37,389 nucleotides of DNA from Bacillota bacterium (GCA_003973385.1 QNYK01000038.1:1-37389); one strand, 5' to 3'; positions 1 to 9,890 are shown, counted from the first letter of the stretch. Made by a program: numbers and translations. Notes: generated by a model not told the origin, from the letters alone.

Positions 1-376
1 GACGGTAGAACTGGCGGAAGTAGGAAGGGTAGGTGTAACGACCCCAGAGGATGTGAAGGGTGCCCTGGTCATCGATGGCGAGGGAACACTGACTCGCAGG
101 ATCCGGGTCGAAAAGGCCGCTGTCGGCATCGTTGAGGACCTGAGGCTGCGTGATCCACGACAGACCTCCGTCACTCGAGGTCTGGACGATCAATTGCCTC
201 TCACCGGCGACAACCTGCTCGAGTGAGAGACAATGCAGACTGCCTCCCTCGTCACGCACCAGGTTCCTTGCCGAGTTGCTCCCCGAGGAGGCGTAGTCAT
301 CGGTGTGCAGGTCGACCTGGGCATCGAGCCCAGAGGTCATGAAGAAGACCAGAGTCGAAACCAGCATCGCGCGCAT
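1..376 (-). CDS. Secreted BNR/sialidase-like repeat protein, 3' end cut by window edge
   Basis: The frame is open from an ATG at 376 to the left edge, giving 125 residues without a stop. An AGGAAAGGG ribosome-binding site precedes the start. Residues 1-19 form a signal peptide ending LDA, and the mature chain would start with Gln. Around residue 68 lies an Asp-box (SSDGGLSW, pattern SxDxGxxW), the hallmark of BNR repeats in sialidase-like beta-propellers, and a second blade begins near the edge (IDDQGTLHILWG). The visible part suggests an exported beta-propeller that could bind or cleave glycans, but no catalytic residues are in view, so activity cannot be claimed. It starts 14 bases after the stop of the next minus-strand gene, so the two may be co-transcribed. 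Confident as a gene and as a BNR protein; specific function unknown. Confidence 0.8.
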   Translation of the reverse strand, partial: MRAMLVSTLVFFMTSGLDAQVDLHTDDYASSGSNSARNLVRDEGGSLHCLSLEQVVAGERQLIVQTSSDGGLSWITQPQVLNDADSGLFDPDPASQCSLAIDDQGTLHILWGRYTYPSYFRQFYR

Positions 377-390
377 CGAGGAACCCTTTC

Positions 391-2781
391 CTAGAGACAG
401 ATGTAGAGGCTGCAGTCGAGACCATCGTCGGTCGGGTCGATGCCGCAGTCGAAGGGACCCGGATCCGGCGGCGATGGCGATCCGGGAAGGAAGAGAGAGT
501 TGAGCAAGGAGACCGCATCGGCGATGTTGATCCCGCCGTCGTCGTTGGCATCCGCGCTGTCGTCGCACTCCGGCTGTTGAGATCCGGGAACGAAGAGCGC
601 GTTGAGCACTGTCACCGCGTCAGCGATGTTGACTGAACCGTCTCCGTTGATGTCTCCCCTCCGGAAGAGCTCACCCACCGGCCCCGAGCCAGCGCCGAAG
701 GCGTCGAGGTAGAACCCGACAAGGATGTCCTGCTCCCCCGAGTACCCCCCGAACTCCCACGACTGGGCGATCACCTCGCCGTAGGGATCGTCGGTGGCGT
801 AAAAGTTCCCGGTGTTGTAGCCGAGTCCCGATTGCTGCCAGATGGCACCGCTGATGCTTCCGGCCTGATCCGGTGTCAGCGGGTCGGCAGGAATCAGTCG
901 ATCGGTCCACTCACTGCCGGCTTGATCATGGTTGTATGCCGCGTCCATTCCGGTCAGATCGAGGGCATCGAAGGATAGTCCGATCAACTCGAGCAACGAA
1001 TCATCTCCGTCGACAATCCCGTCTCCGATCCCGTCCCAGGCAGCAAACGGGGTCTGTCCGCAGTACCCCCACACATCTCCACCTTCGACATAGACATCGA
1101 TGCCGTTAGCAATCAAATCGGCCAGCAACTGTCCCTCGGCGGTGGTGAAGCAGTGGTAATCGGGATAGGTCCCGGCAGCCACCCATACCCGTTGCAAATC
1201 CGGGGAACTCAGCAAGCAATCACAGGAGAGGATCTCCGGCATCACCGCAGGGGTGAATCCATTGAGCACCAGCGCATCGGCGATGGCGGTGGCGGAATCG
1301 ATGTCGCCTCCGCTACCCTCGGCGGCCCACACCACATCGACGGCGTTGACCAGCGCACCGATCGTATCGCTGTCGACGACGCAGCAGGGGGTGATCGCAT
1401 TGTCCCAGCATCGTAACTGGTAGGTGTAGTAGGAGGGGCCTGACTGGACCACCTCGCTCCACTGCTGGTCACCTCCATCGATGGTCTCTGCCAGTTGGCC
1501 GTTTCTCAGCACATCGATGCTGGTGTAGAGGTTGCCGTTGAGGTCCCAGGTCAGGGTGATCTCGGGACCGATACTCGAGGAACCGAACGCGATGGGAGGT
1601 GTGATCTGGCACGGAGGACCATCGCGGTGATGCAAGGACCACCCCAGCAGATCTCCGAACTCGGCTCCCGCGTTATCGGTGACCGTCAGGCGCCAGTCCC
1701 CGTCGATGGGGAGGCCTGCGAAGTCACCCAGGGTGCCTGGTCCCTGCGGTTGCATGTGAATGTCGAGCGGGATCTGATTCTCGTCGAAGGGGATCCCCTG
1801 ATCATCGAAAATGGTGTGGATATGGTCCACATCGCTGGGGGAGCCAGGAATGTAATCCTTGAGAGTGATGCTTATGGCGGCCGGATGAGAGATGTCGATC
1901 GCCACCTCCCGGGTCCAGGTATGGAAGATGTGGACCTCCACATCGACATCCTGGATGATGTAGGTGTCTGTGACATTGATGACCGAAGTGATCCCGATGG
2001 GGTCGTTATTGGGGATGGGAAGCGTCGGATCGCTACTGGGATAGATGTCGAATCCATGGGAGACCTGGAACGTGTCCGTGAAGGCGAAACAAGCCCCATC
2101 GGAGACGACGATGATGTACTCGTAGAGACCCTGGCACACATCGGGGTCGGTCCAGCTGGTAGCGGCAGGATCGGCGATGCTCTGGTAGAAGGATCCCTCT
2201 TTCCAGATCTCGAAGGTGTCGGTGTAGGGGCCATTATTGGTGAACTCCAGGACGAGGTCTCCACCCACCGATGACGAGACGATCGCATCGGGTGGTTCAA
2301 TACCACAAGATTCCAACTCGACGACACCGTAGGTGGCAACGGGGTTGGTTGCTTCACTGATGTCGTTCCACAGGTAGGGGGAAGCCTCCAGGGTGTGGGT
2401 CATGTCTTCGTTGCCCGCGTTATTGGGTTCGCCGGCGTTCCAGTCGGTGTAGACCACGGGCTCTCCGTTGGACCACTCGAACACACCTTCCACTGCGATG
2501 TCATTGAGACCCAGCCACAGGCGACGACTGGTGCCCGCAAACTCACTGAAGTTCTCGTGGATGAATTCCATCTCCAGTTGATCGCCCACCGCAACGAGGT
2601 TTCCGCCCCAACTGCTGGCAAGGTTCTCGGCGGTGGTCCAGTCACTCGCCTCGAGTAGCAGGTAGTGGTGATCGTCGAGGGGGCTGGAGATGCTGGTCAA
2701 GATGCCTGGATCCTGAGCCTGGAGAGGAGTGGTCCAGAGCAACAGCAACAGCGTCGGAAGCAGATACAGATGACGGGACAC
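391..2781 (-). CDS. Secreted C-type lectin / P-domain / dockerin-like protein
   Basis: 796 residues from a GTG at 2781, chosen because GGAGG lies just upstream and a clean signal peptide follows (cleavage near TTPLQA, mature N-terminal Gln). An ATG at 2829 in frame would add an acidic stretch before the signal peptide. Residues ~34-150 are a C-type lectin-like domain with WLGLND, an EPNN sugar-binding-type motif and WND. Two Ig/Fn3-like modules lie at ~157-240 and ~389-469. They flank a proprotein-convertase P-domain (~245-385, ending in a DGDWRLTVTDNAG segment). Residues ~477-697 resemble a glutamine-amidotransferase-like fold (VYVEGGDVWGY), which is a weak inference. Two EF-hand-like dockerin repeats (RGDINGDGSVNIADAV and a second copy) close the protein. 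The likely role is extracellular carbohydrate or surface binding; no catalytic domain is certain. Confidence 0.85.
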   Translation of the reverse strand: MSRHLYLLPTLLLLLWTTPLQAQDPGILTSISSPLDDHHYLLLEASDWTTAENLASSWGGNLVAVGDQLEMEFIHENFSEFAGTSRRLWLGLNDIAVEGVFEWSNGEPVVYTDWNAGEPNNAGNEDMTHTLEASPYLWNDISEATNPVATYGVVELESCGIEPPDAIVSSSVGGDLVLEFTNNGPYTDTFEIWKEGSFYQSIADPAATSWTDPDVCQGLYEYIIVVSDGACFAFTDTFQVSHGFDIYPSSDPTLPIPNNDPIGITSVINVTDTYIIQDVDVEVHIFHTWTREVAIDISHPAAISITLKDYIPGSPSDVDHIHTIFDDQGIPFDENQIPLDIHMQPQGPGTLGDFAGLPIDGDWRLTVTDNAGAEFGDLLGWSLHHRDGPPCQITPPIAFGSSSIGPEITLTWDLNGNLYTSIDVLRNGQLAETIDGGDQQWSEVVQSGPSYYTYQLRCWDNAITPCCVVDSDTIGALVNAVDVVWAAEGSGGDIDSATAIADALVLNGFTPAVMPEILSCDCLLSSPDLQRVWVAAGTYPDYHCFTTAEGQLLADLIANGIDVYVEGGDVWGYCGQTPFAAWDGIGDGIVDGDDSLLELIGLSFDALDLTGMDAAYNHDQAGSEWTDRLIPADPLTPDQAGSISGAIWQQSGLGYNTGNFYATDDPYGEVIAQSWEFGGYSGEQDILVGFYLDAFGAGSGPVGELFRRGDINGDGSVNIADAVTVLNALFVPGSQQPECDDSADANDDGGINIADAVSLLNSLFLPGSPSPPDPGPFDCGIDPTDDGLDCSLYICL

Positions 2782-2899
2782 AACACCTCCTCGGAGATCT
2801 GAGATGGAAGGATCGAAGATCAGAGCCATCGACTATTTTCCCCTGCAATGCTTGAGATACAAGCGTCGAGTCAGGCTGCTGACAGACCGAGAAGGGTAA

Positions 2900-3478
2900 T
2901 TATGCCTGTTTCTTGGATTTTGGCTGAGGGAATCGTTTCAGTTGTATCGGTTCCCAGCGCGTGGATCCATCTTGCGAACCCATCCGTACCTTGATTTCAA
3001 GTTCGTCGTCATCGCGAGTGAATGTCAAACCCCTGAAGCGGGCGCCATCCTTGCTCATCGATTCAAACGGGAAGCGCACTGCGCCCTCCTTCTCCTCCCA
3101 CGACACGAACTCCTTGGAGAAGTGTTTCACCTTGAGCGAAAAGCCATCGTCATCGGGACCGATCACCATGATCTCGTAAAAGACCACTTCATCGCCTTGA
3201 ACCAGCCGGAAAGTGCCCACCATCGTGCCTGCCAGCGGATGACTCCAGATCTCCTCGCAGGTGCCACCGAAGCCCTCACCTCGCCACTGACCGGCGAGCC
3301 AGGCGAAGTCTTCGATCTTGGTCTGGGCAGGCACCGGCTTGGTGTCGGGATCATCCTGCGGCAGTACGTGGGTGCCAAGTACAAACAACAGCGGCAGAGT
3401 GAGCAGCAGAACTTGTAACAGAGGAGGTCTCAACGGGGAGCAGGCGAGAGTATGGATGCGATGTATCGGCGACTTCAT
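2900..3478 (-). CDS. Secreted DUF6265-like protein
   Basis: 192 residues from an ATG at 3478 preceded by GGAGGTGTC; the longer upstream frame has no signal peptide and looks spurious. A long hydrophobic signal segment (residues ~18-42) ends near VLPQ. The mature domain has FAWLAGQWRG, then EEIWSHPLAGTMVGTFR and an FYEIMVI strand, the pattern of DUF6265, a small lipocalin-like beta-barrel family of unknown function. The C terminus is lysine-rich (PKSKKQA). It lies 118 bases upstream of the lectin/P-domain gene on the same strand. Family assignment is by recognition of motifs only; ligand and role are unknown. Confidence 0.75.
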   Translation of the reverse strand: MKSPIHRIHTLACSPLRPPLLQVLLLTLPLLFVLGTHVLPQDDPDTKPVPAQTKIEDFAWLAGQWRGEGFGGTCEEIWSHPLAGTMVGTFRLVQGDEVVFYEIMVIGPDDDGFSLKVKHFSKEFVSWEEKEGAVRFPFESMSKDGARFRGLTFTRDDDELEIKVRMGSQDGSTRWEPIQLKRFPQPKSKKQA

Positions 3479-3769
3479 GACACCTCCAGCGGCTAGAGAA
3501 TCGAATCTGGACAAGCGATAGCACTGGATCATATCTGCCCCGCGATGAACAGGACACGTGTGTCGAGAAGCCATCGCCTCGCATCGTTTCGAGCTTGCCG
3601 CAATCGACAGGCAAGGATGGACACGCAGGGAAGCGGCGTGGGCGAGTGATCTGGGCCACAGACGCACCAGGAAGAGCCATCAAGAGCGGCAAAACTGGGG
3701 AGAGCAGGGTGACACGGGAAAGCCGCTGCAGCGACTCGACATGCTCTCGGTCGGGTCAAGCCCCTCGAT

Positions 3770-3813
3770 GGCAACGGCCCCCCTTCAAGGAATCTGGAAG
3801 GGGGGCCGTCGCC
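3770..3813 (-). terminator. Long GC-rich hairpin downstream of the 3823-7008 gene
   Basis: A 16-base arm (3770-3785) and its near-perfect complement (3798-3813, one mismatch) enclose a 12-base loop. It begins ten bases beyond the stop of the minus-strand gene at 3823. No T-run follows on the minus strand, so it could act as an mRNA 3'-end stabiliser or a Rho-assisted terminator. The remainder of the 344-base gap 3479-3822 shows no convincing gene. Confidence 0.5.
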
Positions 3814-3822
3814 ATTCTCGCA

Positions 3823-6800
3823 TCAGGGGCAACTGGTGAAGGAGGCACAGTCGAGCACGGAGCCCGCTGGATCCTGACCACAGGTAGGGAAGGGGTCTTC
3901 GGGTACCAGTCCACCTGAAAATAGATACGAGAGTAAGAAGATGGCGTCTGCAATGTCGATCTGGTCATCGTTGTTGGCGTCGGCAGAGGCTTCGCAAGCA
4001 ACACCGCCACCGCCGAACAAGTAGTCGAGACTGGATACCGCATCGCTGATGTCATGCATCCCGTCAGCATTGACATCGCCACGCACCCAATCCTGAACAA
4101 AGCACTCATCCGGTTCTCCGTCACCGTTATTGTCGGTGCTAGTACCGTTTGCGATGTCGCAGGAATCAGGAATCGCATTGGCATTGCAGTCGTCAGCAGT
4201 CCCCTCAGCAACATCGCAGACATCGAGCGTTCCGCTCATATCGCAATCGCTGGAAGGATCATCATTGATCTGGCAGATATCGAGTTGACCATCGAGATCA
4301 CAGTCATCTGCTCCAGCGAGGAGATCACAAGCGTCGTCTTGCCCGTTGCCATCGCAATCAGCAGCCGCTGTCTGGTCCACATCGCAATCGTTGGGAATGC
4401 CGTCTCCGTCGATGTCGTCATCGCAATCATCGATGGTGCCATCGGCATCGGTGTCGGGCTCACAGGAATCAGGGATCGCATCCTGGTCACAATCGGCGGC
4501 TCCGGCTTCGACATCGCAAATGTCTGGAATGCCATTCGCGTTGCAATCCGCTACGGAACCATCGCCAGTGGAGCACTCATCGGGGATTCCATCGATATCG
4601 CAATCAACACTGGTTCCGTTTGCGATGTCCTCTGCATCCGGGATTCCGTTGGTATTGCAATCCTCAAGTCCTGAACAATCGACTTCCTCGATACGGAAAT
4701 CATCGATAGCAGCCTCGATAACCGAACCGCCTCCCAGATCGCTTGCAATGAAGCGCACCTGGACGCTACTCGAAAGCAACACGAAGTCAGAGACGAGGAA
4801 ACTGTGTTCGATCCAGCCTCCAGAGGTTCCTGCACCGGCCGGTCCGATCGTCTCTACATCCACCCACGATGAACCGTCATCAGAGACTTCTATTTCAAAG
4901 ATGTCCGCATTAATCGTAGCTCCAATCGAAGCTCCCGTATCGTTGGAATACCAGCGGAAGTAACTGATCTCTGGATGGGAAGAACCGGACAGGTCCATCA
5001 CGAATGAATAGAGTGTCGTGGATCCCCCATCGACATCATTCTCACCGAGACTTCCACCGACACTTCCCTGACCGGTGAACCAGCACTGGCTACCGGCCGC
5101 GGTGTTGTCATCTTCTGGCTGAGCCGCTGTCCCGAGTGGATCTCCACGAACCCAGTTACCGGTGTTTGCATTGTTGGGGCTTGCCACGGTCCAACCTGCA
5201 GACTGTTCGAAATCGGTGTCCTCGGTATTGACTCCGAAGGCACTCAATCCCGGTGCCGGTCCGGCTTCGGGGTAAGAAACCAGTTGCCCGGAAGAACTCT
5301 GAGCCTCGATCCACCAGACGAATTCACTGTCACAGGAAACGGGAGGGAAAGTCATCTCGTAATTGACACCACCGAGGAAGGTCAGCGCAATCGACTCGAT
5401 ACCGGTACCCGTATCGACCATGAGCAGCTCGGTTCCTGCCTGAACGCTCGAACCAGCAATCGGGGTAATGGTGACATCGAAGGAATCGCCACCGAGCGGG
5501 TTGAAGATCGTTGGATCTCCCCCGGGAACCGCAATGTTCAAAGCAGCGGTTACGGAGACGTTACAAATGACCGGGCCGGAGGGCACACCGGCTTGAGTCC
5601 CATTGACTGTGTAAGTATGGGTACCCGGGGCAGGACTTGTATCGGTCCAGGATGTAGAAGAACCGGCGATGGTCGCAACCATGGAGCCGTCACGAGTGAT
5701 TTCGATGGCGTCGTAGACTTCGCCATTGGTCCAACCCAGATCGACCTGCTCCCCTACCTGAGCGCACGAAAGATCCGAAACGCCCGCGAGAAAATCACCA
5801 CTCGGTGCCATGACGGGGAAAGTGACCGAATCAGGCTGACCGGCGACCGGCTTGAACAGTCCGAGCGTGGCGGTGTTCGGATCGGGGGGTGCATTACAGG
5901 TGAAGTAGAAGTTGTACATCGTCGACCAGCGAAGTGCGTTGGCATCCGGATCTTCGGCATAGGAATCGGTCGACCAGGTGATTCCCACTCCCGGATTCTC
6001 GGTGACTTGCCAGTCGATTCCGGAATGTGGCTCACCACTGTGCCAGGTGATGTCATGGAAACCATGACTGAGGATGGTGGCACCGCCAGGAAAAGGCACC
6101 ATGAAACTGCTGGCGGAACGGTCCGAATACATGTTGTAGACCGCATACTCGTAGTTCCAGGTACCATTACCATTCGCGGTCACATCGTAACCTGCGATGA
6201 ACAGCCCCTCGTTCGGTACCTGGACATCGACCAGGGTGACGGTCGGTTGGTTGTCCTGCCACGCCTGGATTCCAGGCTCCATCATCTGCGTGCCCCCGAC
6301 AAAACTGAGGTTGTGCGACCCGGTCTGGGAGACGTTGACACGGCGATAGGAGGCGTTGTTGGCTTGATTTCCGAAGGATGCATCATCCTGAGCGACGTAC
6401 TGCCCACTGACAAAGTAAAGGGCTCCCGGAAAGTTTGCAGAGAGAAGATCGGATTCCTTGACCTGCATGCGCCGACCGATGTTTCCCTGGCCAGAGGGAA
6501 CAGGAGGTGCCGAATAAGGAAAAGGGAATACTCCGGTCCAGGCATCCACTTGTGACCGAGGTCCGAGGTTGCCCTGACTGCCGTTGAGTCCAGCAGAATA
6601 TGGATCGGCACAGCCAGGGGTGAGGTAGCTGAGACAACCTCCTCCACCGTTGCAACCAGAGCAGAGGCCCGTATTCTGCAGCGCGCAGAAGCCATGCTTG
6701 AGCCACGACGAACCGATCTGGGTAAAACGTCCGTTATGCAATCGGAACATATCCTGGGCGATCACGGGATGCTGGTTGTTAGTGTCGATCCACGACAGAT

Positions 6801-7008
6801 TCGAATTACCTATATTGCACGAGGTGGTCGCGACGGAGTATGCAAAGATCGTCTCTCCTGCAACGGTATTCGAACCGTAGGCGTTGGTCGCCGGTAGATC
6901 TCCGACGATCACATCGGGTCCCTGCGCTCCCAGATGAACGGAAAAGCCCAGGACCATCGAAAGAGCAACGACAAGATATGCAGATCGCGGAACGTATGAA
7001 AAGTGCAT
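3823..7008 (-). CDS. Giant secreted multidomain protein with TSP3-like and dockerin repeats (paralogue 1)
   Basis: 1061 residues from an ATG at 7008 with GGGGGAAGAAG directly upstream. The signal peptide ends VHLGA before Gln. Residues ~30-390 belong to an unnamed family shared with the next gene (TSCNIG, NQHPVI, SSWLKHGF, LNGSQGNLG). An Ig/Fn3-like WTN module follows (~411-487), then a beta-rich segment. At ~590-775 lies a module shared with the 24867-27308 gene (GQGSVGGSLGENDVDGG). Next come about ten calcium-binding TSP3-like repeats of the DCNxNGIPDxCD type (~780-960). A two-repeat dockerin-like tail (~972-1061) ends in SCP. It should be exported and calcium-stabilised at or outside the cell surface. 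No catalytic motif was found. It follows the paralogue at 7187 on the same strand with a 178-base gap. Confidence 0.88.
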   Translation of the reverse strand: MHFSYVPRSAYLVVALSMVLGFSVHLGAQGPDVIVGDLPATNAYGSNTVAGETIFAYSVATTSCNIGNSNLSWIDTNNQHPVIAQDMFRLHNGRFTQIGSSWLKHGFCALQNTGLCSGCNGGGGCLSYLTPGCADPYSAGLNGSQGNLGPRSQVDAWTGVFPFPYSAPPVPSGQGNIGRRMQVKESDLLSANFPGALYFVSGQYVAQDDASFGNQANNASYRRVNVSQTGSHNLSFVGGTQMMEPGIQAWQDNQPTVTLVDVQVPNEGLFIAGYDVTANGNGTWNYEYAVYNMYSDRSASSFMVPFPGGATILSHGFHDITWHSGEPHSGIDWQVTENPGVGITWSTDSYAEDPDANALRWSTMYNFYFTCNAPPDPNTATLGLFKPVAGQPDSVTFPVMAPSGDFLAGVSDLSCAQVGEQVDLGWTNGEVYDAIEITRDGSMVATIAGSSTSWTDTSPAPGTHTYTVNGTQAGVPSGPVICNVSVTAALNIAVPGGDPTIFNPLGGDSFDVTITPIAGSSVQAGTELLMVDTGTGIESIALTFLGGVNYEMTFPPVSCDSEFVWWIEAQSSSGQLVSYPEAGPAPGLSAFGVNTEDTDFEQSAGWTVASPNNANTGNWVRGDPLGTAAQPEDDNTAAGSQCWFTGQGSVGGSLGENDVDGGSTTLYSFVMDLSGSSHPEISYFRWYSNDTGASIGATINADIFEIEVSDDGSSWVDVETIGPAGAGTSGGWIEHSFLVSDFVLLSSSVQVRFIASDLGGGSVIEAAIDDFRIEEVDCSGLEDCNTNGIPDAEDIANGTSVDCDIDGIPDECSTGDGSVADCNANGIPDICDVEAGAADCDQDAIPDSCEPDTDADGTIDDCDDDIDGDGIPNDCDVDQTAAADCDGNGQDDACDLLAGADDCDLDGQLDICQINDDPSSDCDMSGTLDVCDVAEGTADDCNANAIPDSCDIANGTSTDNNGDGEPDECFVQDWVRGDVNADGMHDISDAVSSLDYLFGGGGVACEASADANNDDQIDIADAIFLLSYLFSGGLVPEDPFPTCGQDPAGSVLDCASFTSCP

Positions 7009-7186
7009 CTTCTTCCCCCTGGATAGGCGACATGCCTATCGATTGCCATCCACCAACCCAATTACGATATGGCGAACATATGGTCACAGAACCCGGTGAA
7101 ACTTCCCGTTGATGCGGATCACCCGACCTCCGGAAATACCGGAAGCGCTGCTTCGTGCATCCTGGCCACTTTATCTGGCTACTCCA

Positions 7187-9607
7187 TCAGGGGCAACTAC
7201 TGAAGGAGGCACAACCGAGTCCGCCGGGCACATCAGGCCCACAGCCAGGGAACGGCGCCGCCGGATCGGGGCCGGAAGCAAACAGATAACCGAGCAGGTA
7301 CACGACATCGGAGATGTCGACCTGGAGATCGCCGTTGTTGTCGAGCGCTGCGAGGCAGTTGACGCTGGCTCCTCCGAACTGATATCCCAGTGAGCTCACC
7401 GCATCACTGATGTCGTGGCTGCCGTCGTTGTTGGTGTCGCCGCGCACATAGGTGGTGGGTCCGCCGCCAGTGCATTCATCCGGGACTCCATCGCCATCGT
7501 TGTCGGTACTGGTGCCGGATGAGATGTCGCACTCGTCGAGGACGCCGTTTGCGTTACAATCTCCCGCACTGATGATCTCACAGTCATCATGGATTCCGTT
7601 GCCATTGCAATCGGGCATACCAGCACCGCTGATGGAAACTTCCATTCCCCAGTTCAACAGCGATCCCGAGTCTCCACCTAGATTGTCGACGATGGTCAAG
7701 GTCCAGTCGCCGATCGCATTTTGATTGTCGAAGGCGGAGAGGGGTGATGTAGGTGCGGTTGTGCCGGCGCCACCATCGTCATCGTAGACGGTGTTGATGT
7801 CGTTGGAACTGCTTCCTCCCTGGTCGTGAAGAACCACATTGGTCGACATGGGATTGCTCAGCGAAATGGTGAGATCGCCGATGAATGTGTGCGTCAGGTT
7901 CAAGAGAACATCGACATCGTCCACTGCTCCGAACTGATCGACGGCGATGATCCTCACCACGGGAGGAAGGTTGTCGGCGATGGGAGCGGGCGGGTTGACG
8001 ATGTCCTCGTAGGTGAAGATTCCCGCTGCTTCACAGATATCGAGCACGCCGTTGGCATCGCAATCGAGATCGGGATTGGCATCGATCTGGCAACTGTCGA
8101 GGACGCCGTTGAAATCACAGTCAGGTGCTGTTCCCAGGTCGATCTGGCAACTGTCGAGCACCCCATCGAAATCGCAATCCGCAGCTCCAGAAGCGATCTG
8201 GCAGGTGTCAGGAACCAGGTTCCCGTCACAGTCCAGGACGCCATTGATCAAATCACAGGCGTCGGCGATTCCATCTCCGTTGCAGTCCTCCTGGCACTCA
8301 TCGAGCAGCCCGTTGCCATCGCAATCGGAAGCGCCGTTGGCGATCTCATCGGCATCGGGAATGCCGTTGTTGTTGCAGTCCAGATTGCCGACCATCGGTG
8401 CCAGCGTTGGCGCCAGCAAGGTGTCACCATTTCCCGGCTGGAAGAGGCCAAGCGTCGCGTTGGCAGCGACAGGTGGCGATGTGGTGACGAAGCGGAAGTT
8501 GTACATCGTTCCCCAGTGCAAAGCGTTCGCATCCGGATTCTGGGACAGCGTCTGTGTTTCCCAGCTGATGGCTCCGCCTGCAGTTGAGATTGTCCAGTCT
8601 GTACCATCGTAGACCTCGGTACTGTGGTACTCGACATCATGAAACCCGATGCTGCTGGCGACGACTCCGAGTAACGGCAGTGAAAAACTCCTCACCGAGC
8701 GTGTCGAGTCCATGTTGTACAGTGCGTACTCGTACTGCCATTGGTTGGCGCTCTGCTGCGTCACCTTGTAGCCGAGGATCAGCAGGCCATCGTCGCCATC
8801 GGGAATATCGACCAGCGTCACTGTTGGATCATTGTCCTGCCATGCCTGAATTCCAGGTTGCTGGCGCTGGGTCGACCCGAGGAAGTTGATGGCGTGATTC
8901 GAGGTGCTCGCAGACACCGAAACCTGGCGGTAACTGGTGTTGTTGTGGTGATTGCCGGCTGCCGCATCATCGGGAGTGATGTAATGGCCTTCGACGAAGT
9001 AGAGCGCACCGCTATTGAGTGAAGGATTCAGGTCGTCGCCATGGACCCGCAAGCGTCGCCAGGTCAGATCACTGTTACCCGGATCGAGGATCTGGGGGTA
9101 GATGAAGCCACCGTGAGCCGGATCGATCACCTCCGAGCGGGCTCCCAGACTGCCCTGAGAACCATTGAGACTGGCTCCGTAAGGATCGGAGCATCCGACG
9201 CCCAGACGCGAACCGGTTCCAGAAGATGTGCAGCCGCAGCCACAGGTATTTCCCTGCAGGGCGGTGAAGCCGTGCTTGAGCCAGCTCATGCCGATCTGTT
9301 CAAAGGTGCCACCTCTGAGCCGAAACATGTTCTGGCCGATCACCGGGTGCTGGTTGGTGCTGGCGATCCAGTCCAGTTCTGCAGTGCCGATGTTGCAGGA
9401 AGTGGTGCCGACCGAATAGGCGTAGTAGCCGCCGGCACTGCCGTAGTTCTGGGTCCCTGTCAATTCTCCGACGATGACATCCGCGCCTGTACCGCCGAGA
9501 CCTCCGCCAGGGTTGCACTGGGCAGCGAGCGTCATCGACGAAAATACGATGACGGTCGTGCAAAGGAAGATTCGTAAAGTGTGGATTTGCTGATGATTCA
9601 GAGACAT
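7187..9607 (-). CDS. Giant secreted multidomain protein with P-domain, TSP3-like and dockerin repeats (paralogue 2)
   Basis: 806 residues from the ATG at 9607, with AAAGGGGA upstream and a signal peptide ending TLAA before Gln. The frame is open further upstream to 10066, but that part reads through tRNA-Thr and is not credible protein. Residues ~35-400 are homologous to the N-terminal family region of the neighbouring gene (TSCNIG, NQHPVIGQNMFRL, SWLKHGFTALQ, CSDPYGASLNGSQG). Then come TSP3-like repeats (~404-529), a proprotein-convertase P-domain (~532-662, GDWTLTIVDN), more TSP3-like units, and a dockerin-like tail (~717-806) ending SSCP. The P-domain replaces the Fn3-like and GENDVDGG modules of the paralogue, suggesting duplication followed by module exchange. 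Function unknown; an exported structural or binding protein is the best inference. Confidence 0.88.
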   Translation of the reverse strand: MSLNHQQIHTLRIFLCTTVIVFSSMTLAAQCNPGGGLGGTGADVIVGELTGTQNYGSAGGYYAYSVGTTSCNIGTAELDWIASTNQHPVIGQNMFRLRGGTFEQIGMSWLKHGFTALQGNTCGCGCTSSGTGSRLGVGCSDPYGASLNGSQGSLGARSEVIDPAHGGFIYPQILDPGNSDLTWRRLRVHGDDLNPSLNSGALYFVEGHYITPDDAAAGNHHNNTSYRQVSVSASTSNHAINFLGSTQRQQPGIQAWQDNDPTVTLVDIPDGDDGLLILGYKVTQQSANQWQYEYALYNMDSTRSVRSFSLPLLGVVASSIGFHDVEYHSTEVYDGTDWTISTAGGAISWETQTLSQNPDANALHWGTMYNFRFVTTSPPVAANATLGLFQPGNGDTLLAPTLAPMVGNLDCNNNGIPDADEIANGASDCDGNGLLDECQEDCNGDGIADACDLINGVLDCDGNLVPDTCQIASGAADCDFDGVLDSCQIDLGTAPDCDFNGVLDSCQIDANPDLDCDANGVLDICEAAGIFTYEDIVNPPAPIADNLPPVVRIIAVDQFGAVDDVDVLLNLTHTFIGDLTISLSNPMSTNVVLHDQGGSSSNDINTVYDDDGGAGTTAPTSPLSAFDNQNAIGDWTLTIVDNLGGDSGSLLNWGMEVSISGAGMPDCNGNGIHDDCEIISAGDCNANGVLDECDISSGTSTDNDGDGVPDECTGGGPTTYVRGDTNNDGSHDISDAVSSLGYQFGGASVNCLAALDNNGDLQVDISDVVYLLGYLFASGPDPAAPFPGCGPDVPGGLGCASFSSCP

Positions 9608-9744
9608 GAGTCCCCTTTCGAAATGTTGCGGAGCTGAGCACCTGTTCGAACGGGCATTTGTAACCGGGCGATCGTAGCCATGCTTCATCATGAGCATCGA
9701 TTCACACCCTGTCGATGCGCTTTGCCATGAGCGAGGGGGTACAA

Positions 9745-9762
9745 GTTTTGAGAACTCAAAAC
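9745..9762. promoter_or_regulatory. 18-bp operator-like palindrome upstream of the 7187-9607 gene
   Basis: GTTTTGAG and CTCAAAAC form perfect 8-base arms around AA, about 140 bases upstream of the ATG at 9607. The 323-base gap 9608-9930 holds no other recognisable feature. The shape fits a dimeric repressor site or a small hairpin. The binding protein is unknown. Confidence 0.35.
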
Positions 9763-9890
9763 AGAGCAGCCACCGCACTCGAAAAAGCGACACCCACTGG
9801 ATTGTAAAGGCCACCGGAGTCAGAGCGAGGGGAGACTGATCGCATCTGGAACTGAATGCTGGTGTCGATGCAGCCGATCGGTGCAGGAAT

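Noticed and set aside
4080-4680. Repeated ATCGCAATC-like words suggesting a direct-repeat or CRISPR-like array
   Set aside because: They are codons of the TSP3-like DCNxNG repeats, with irregular spacing and no conserved repeat-spacer structure.
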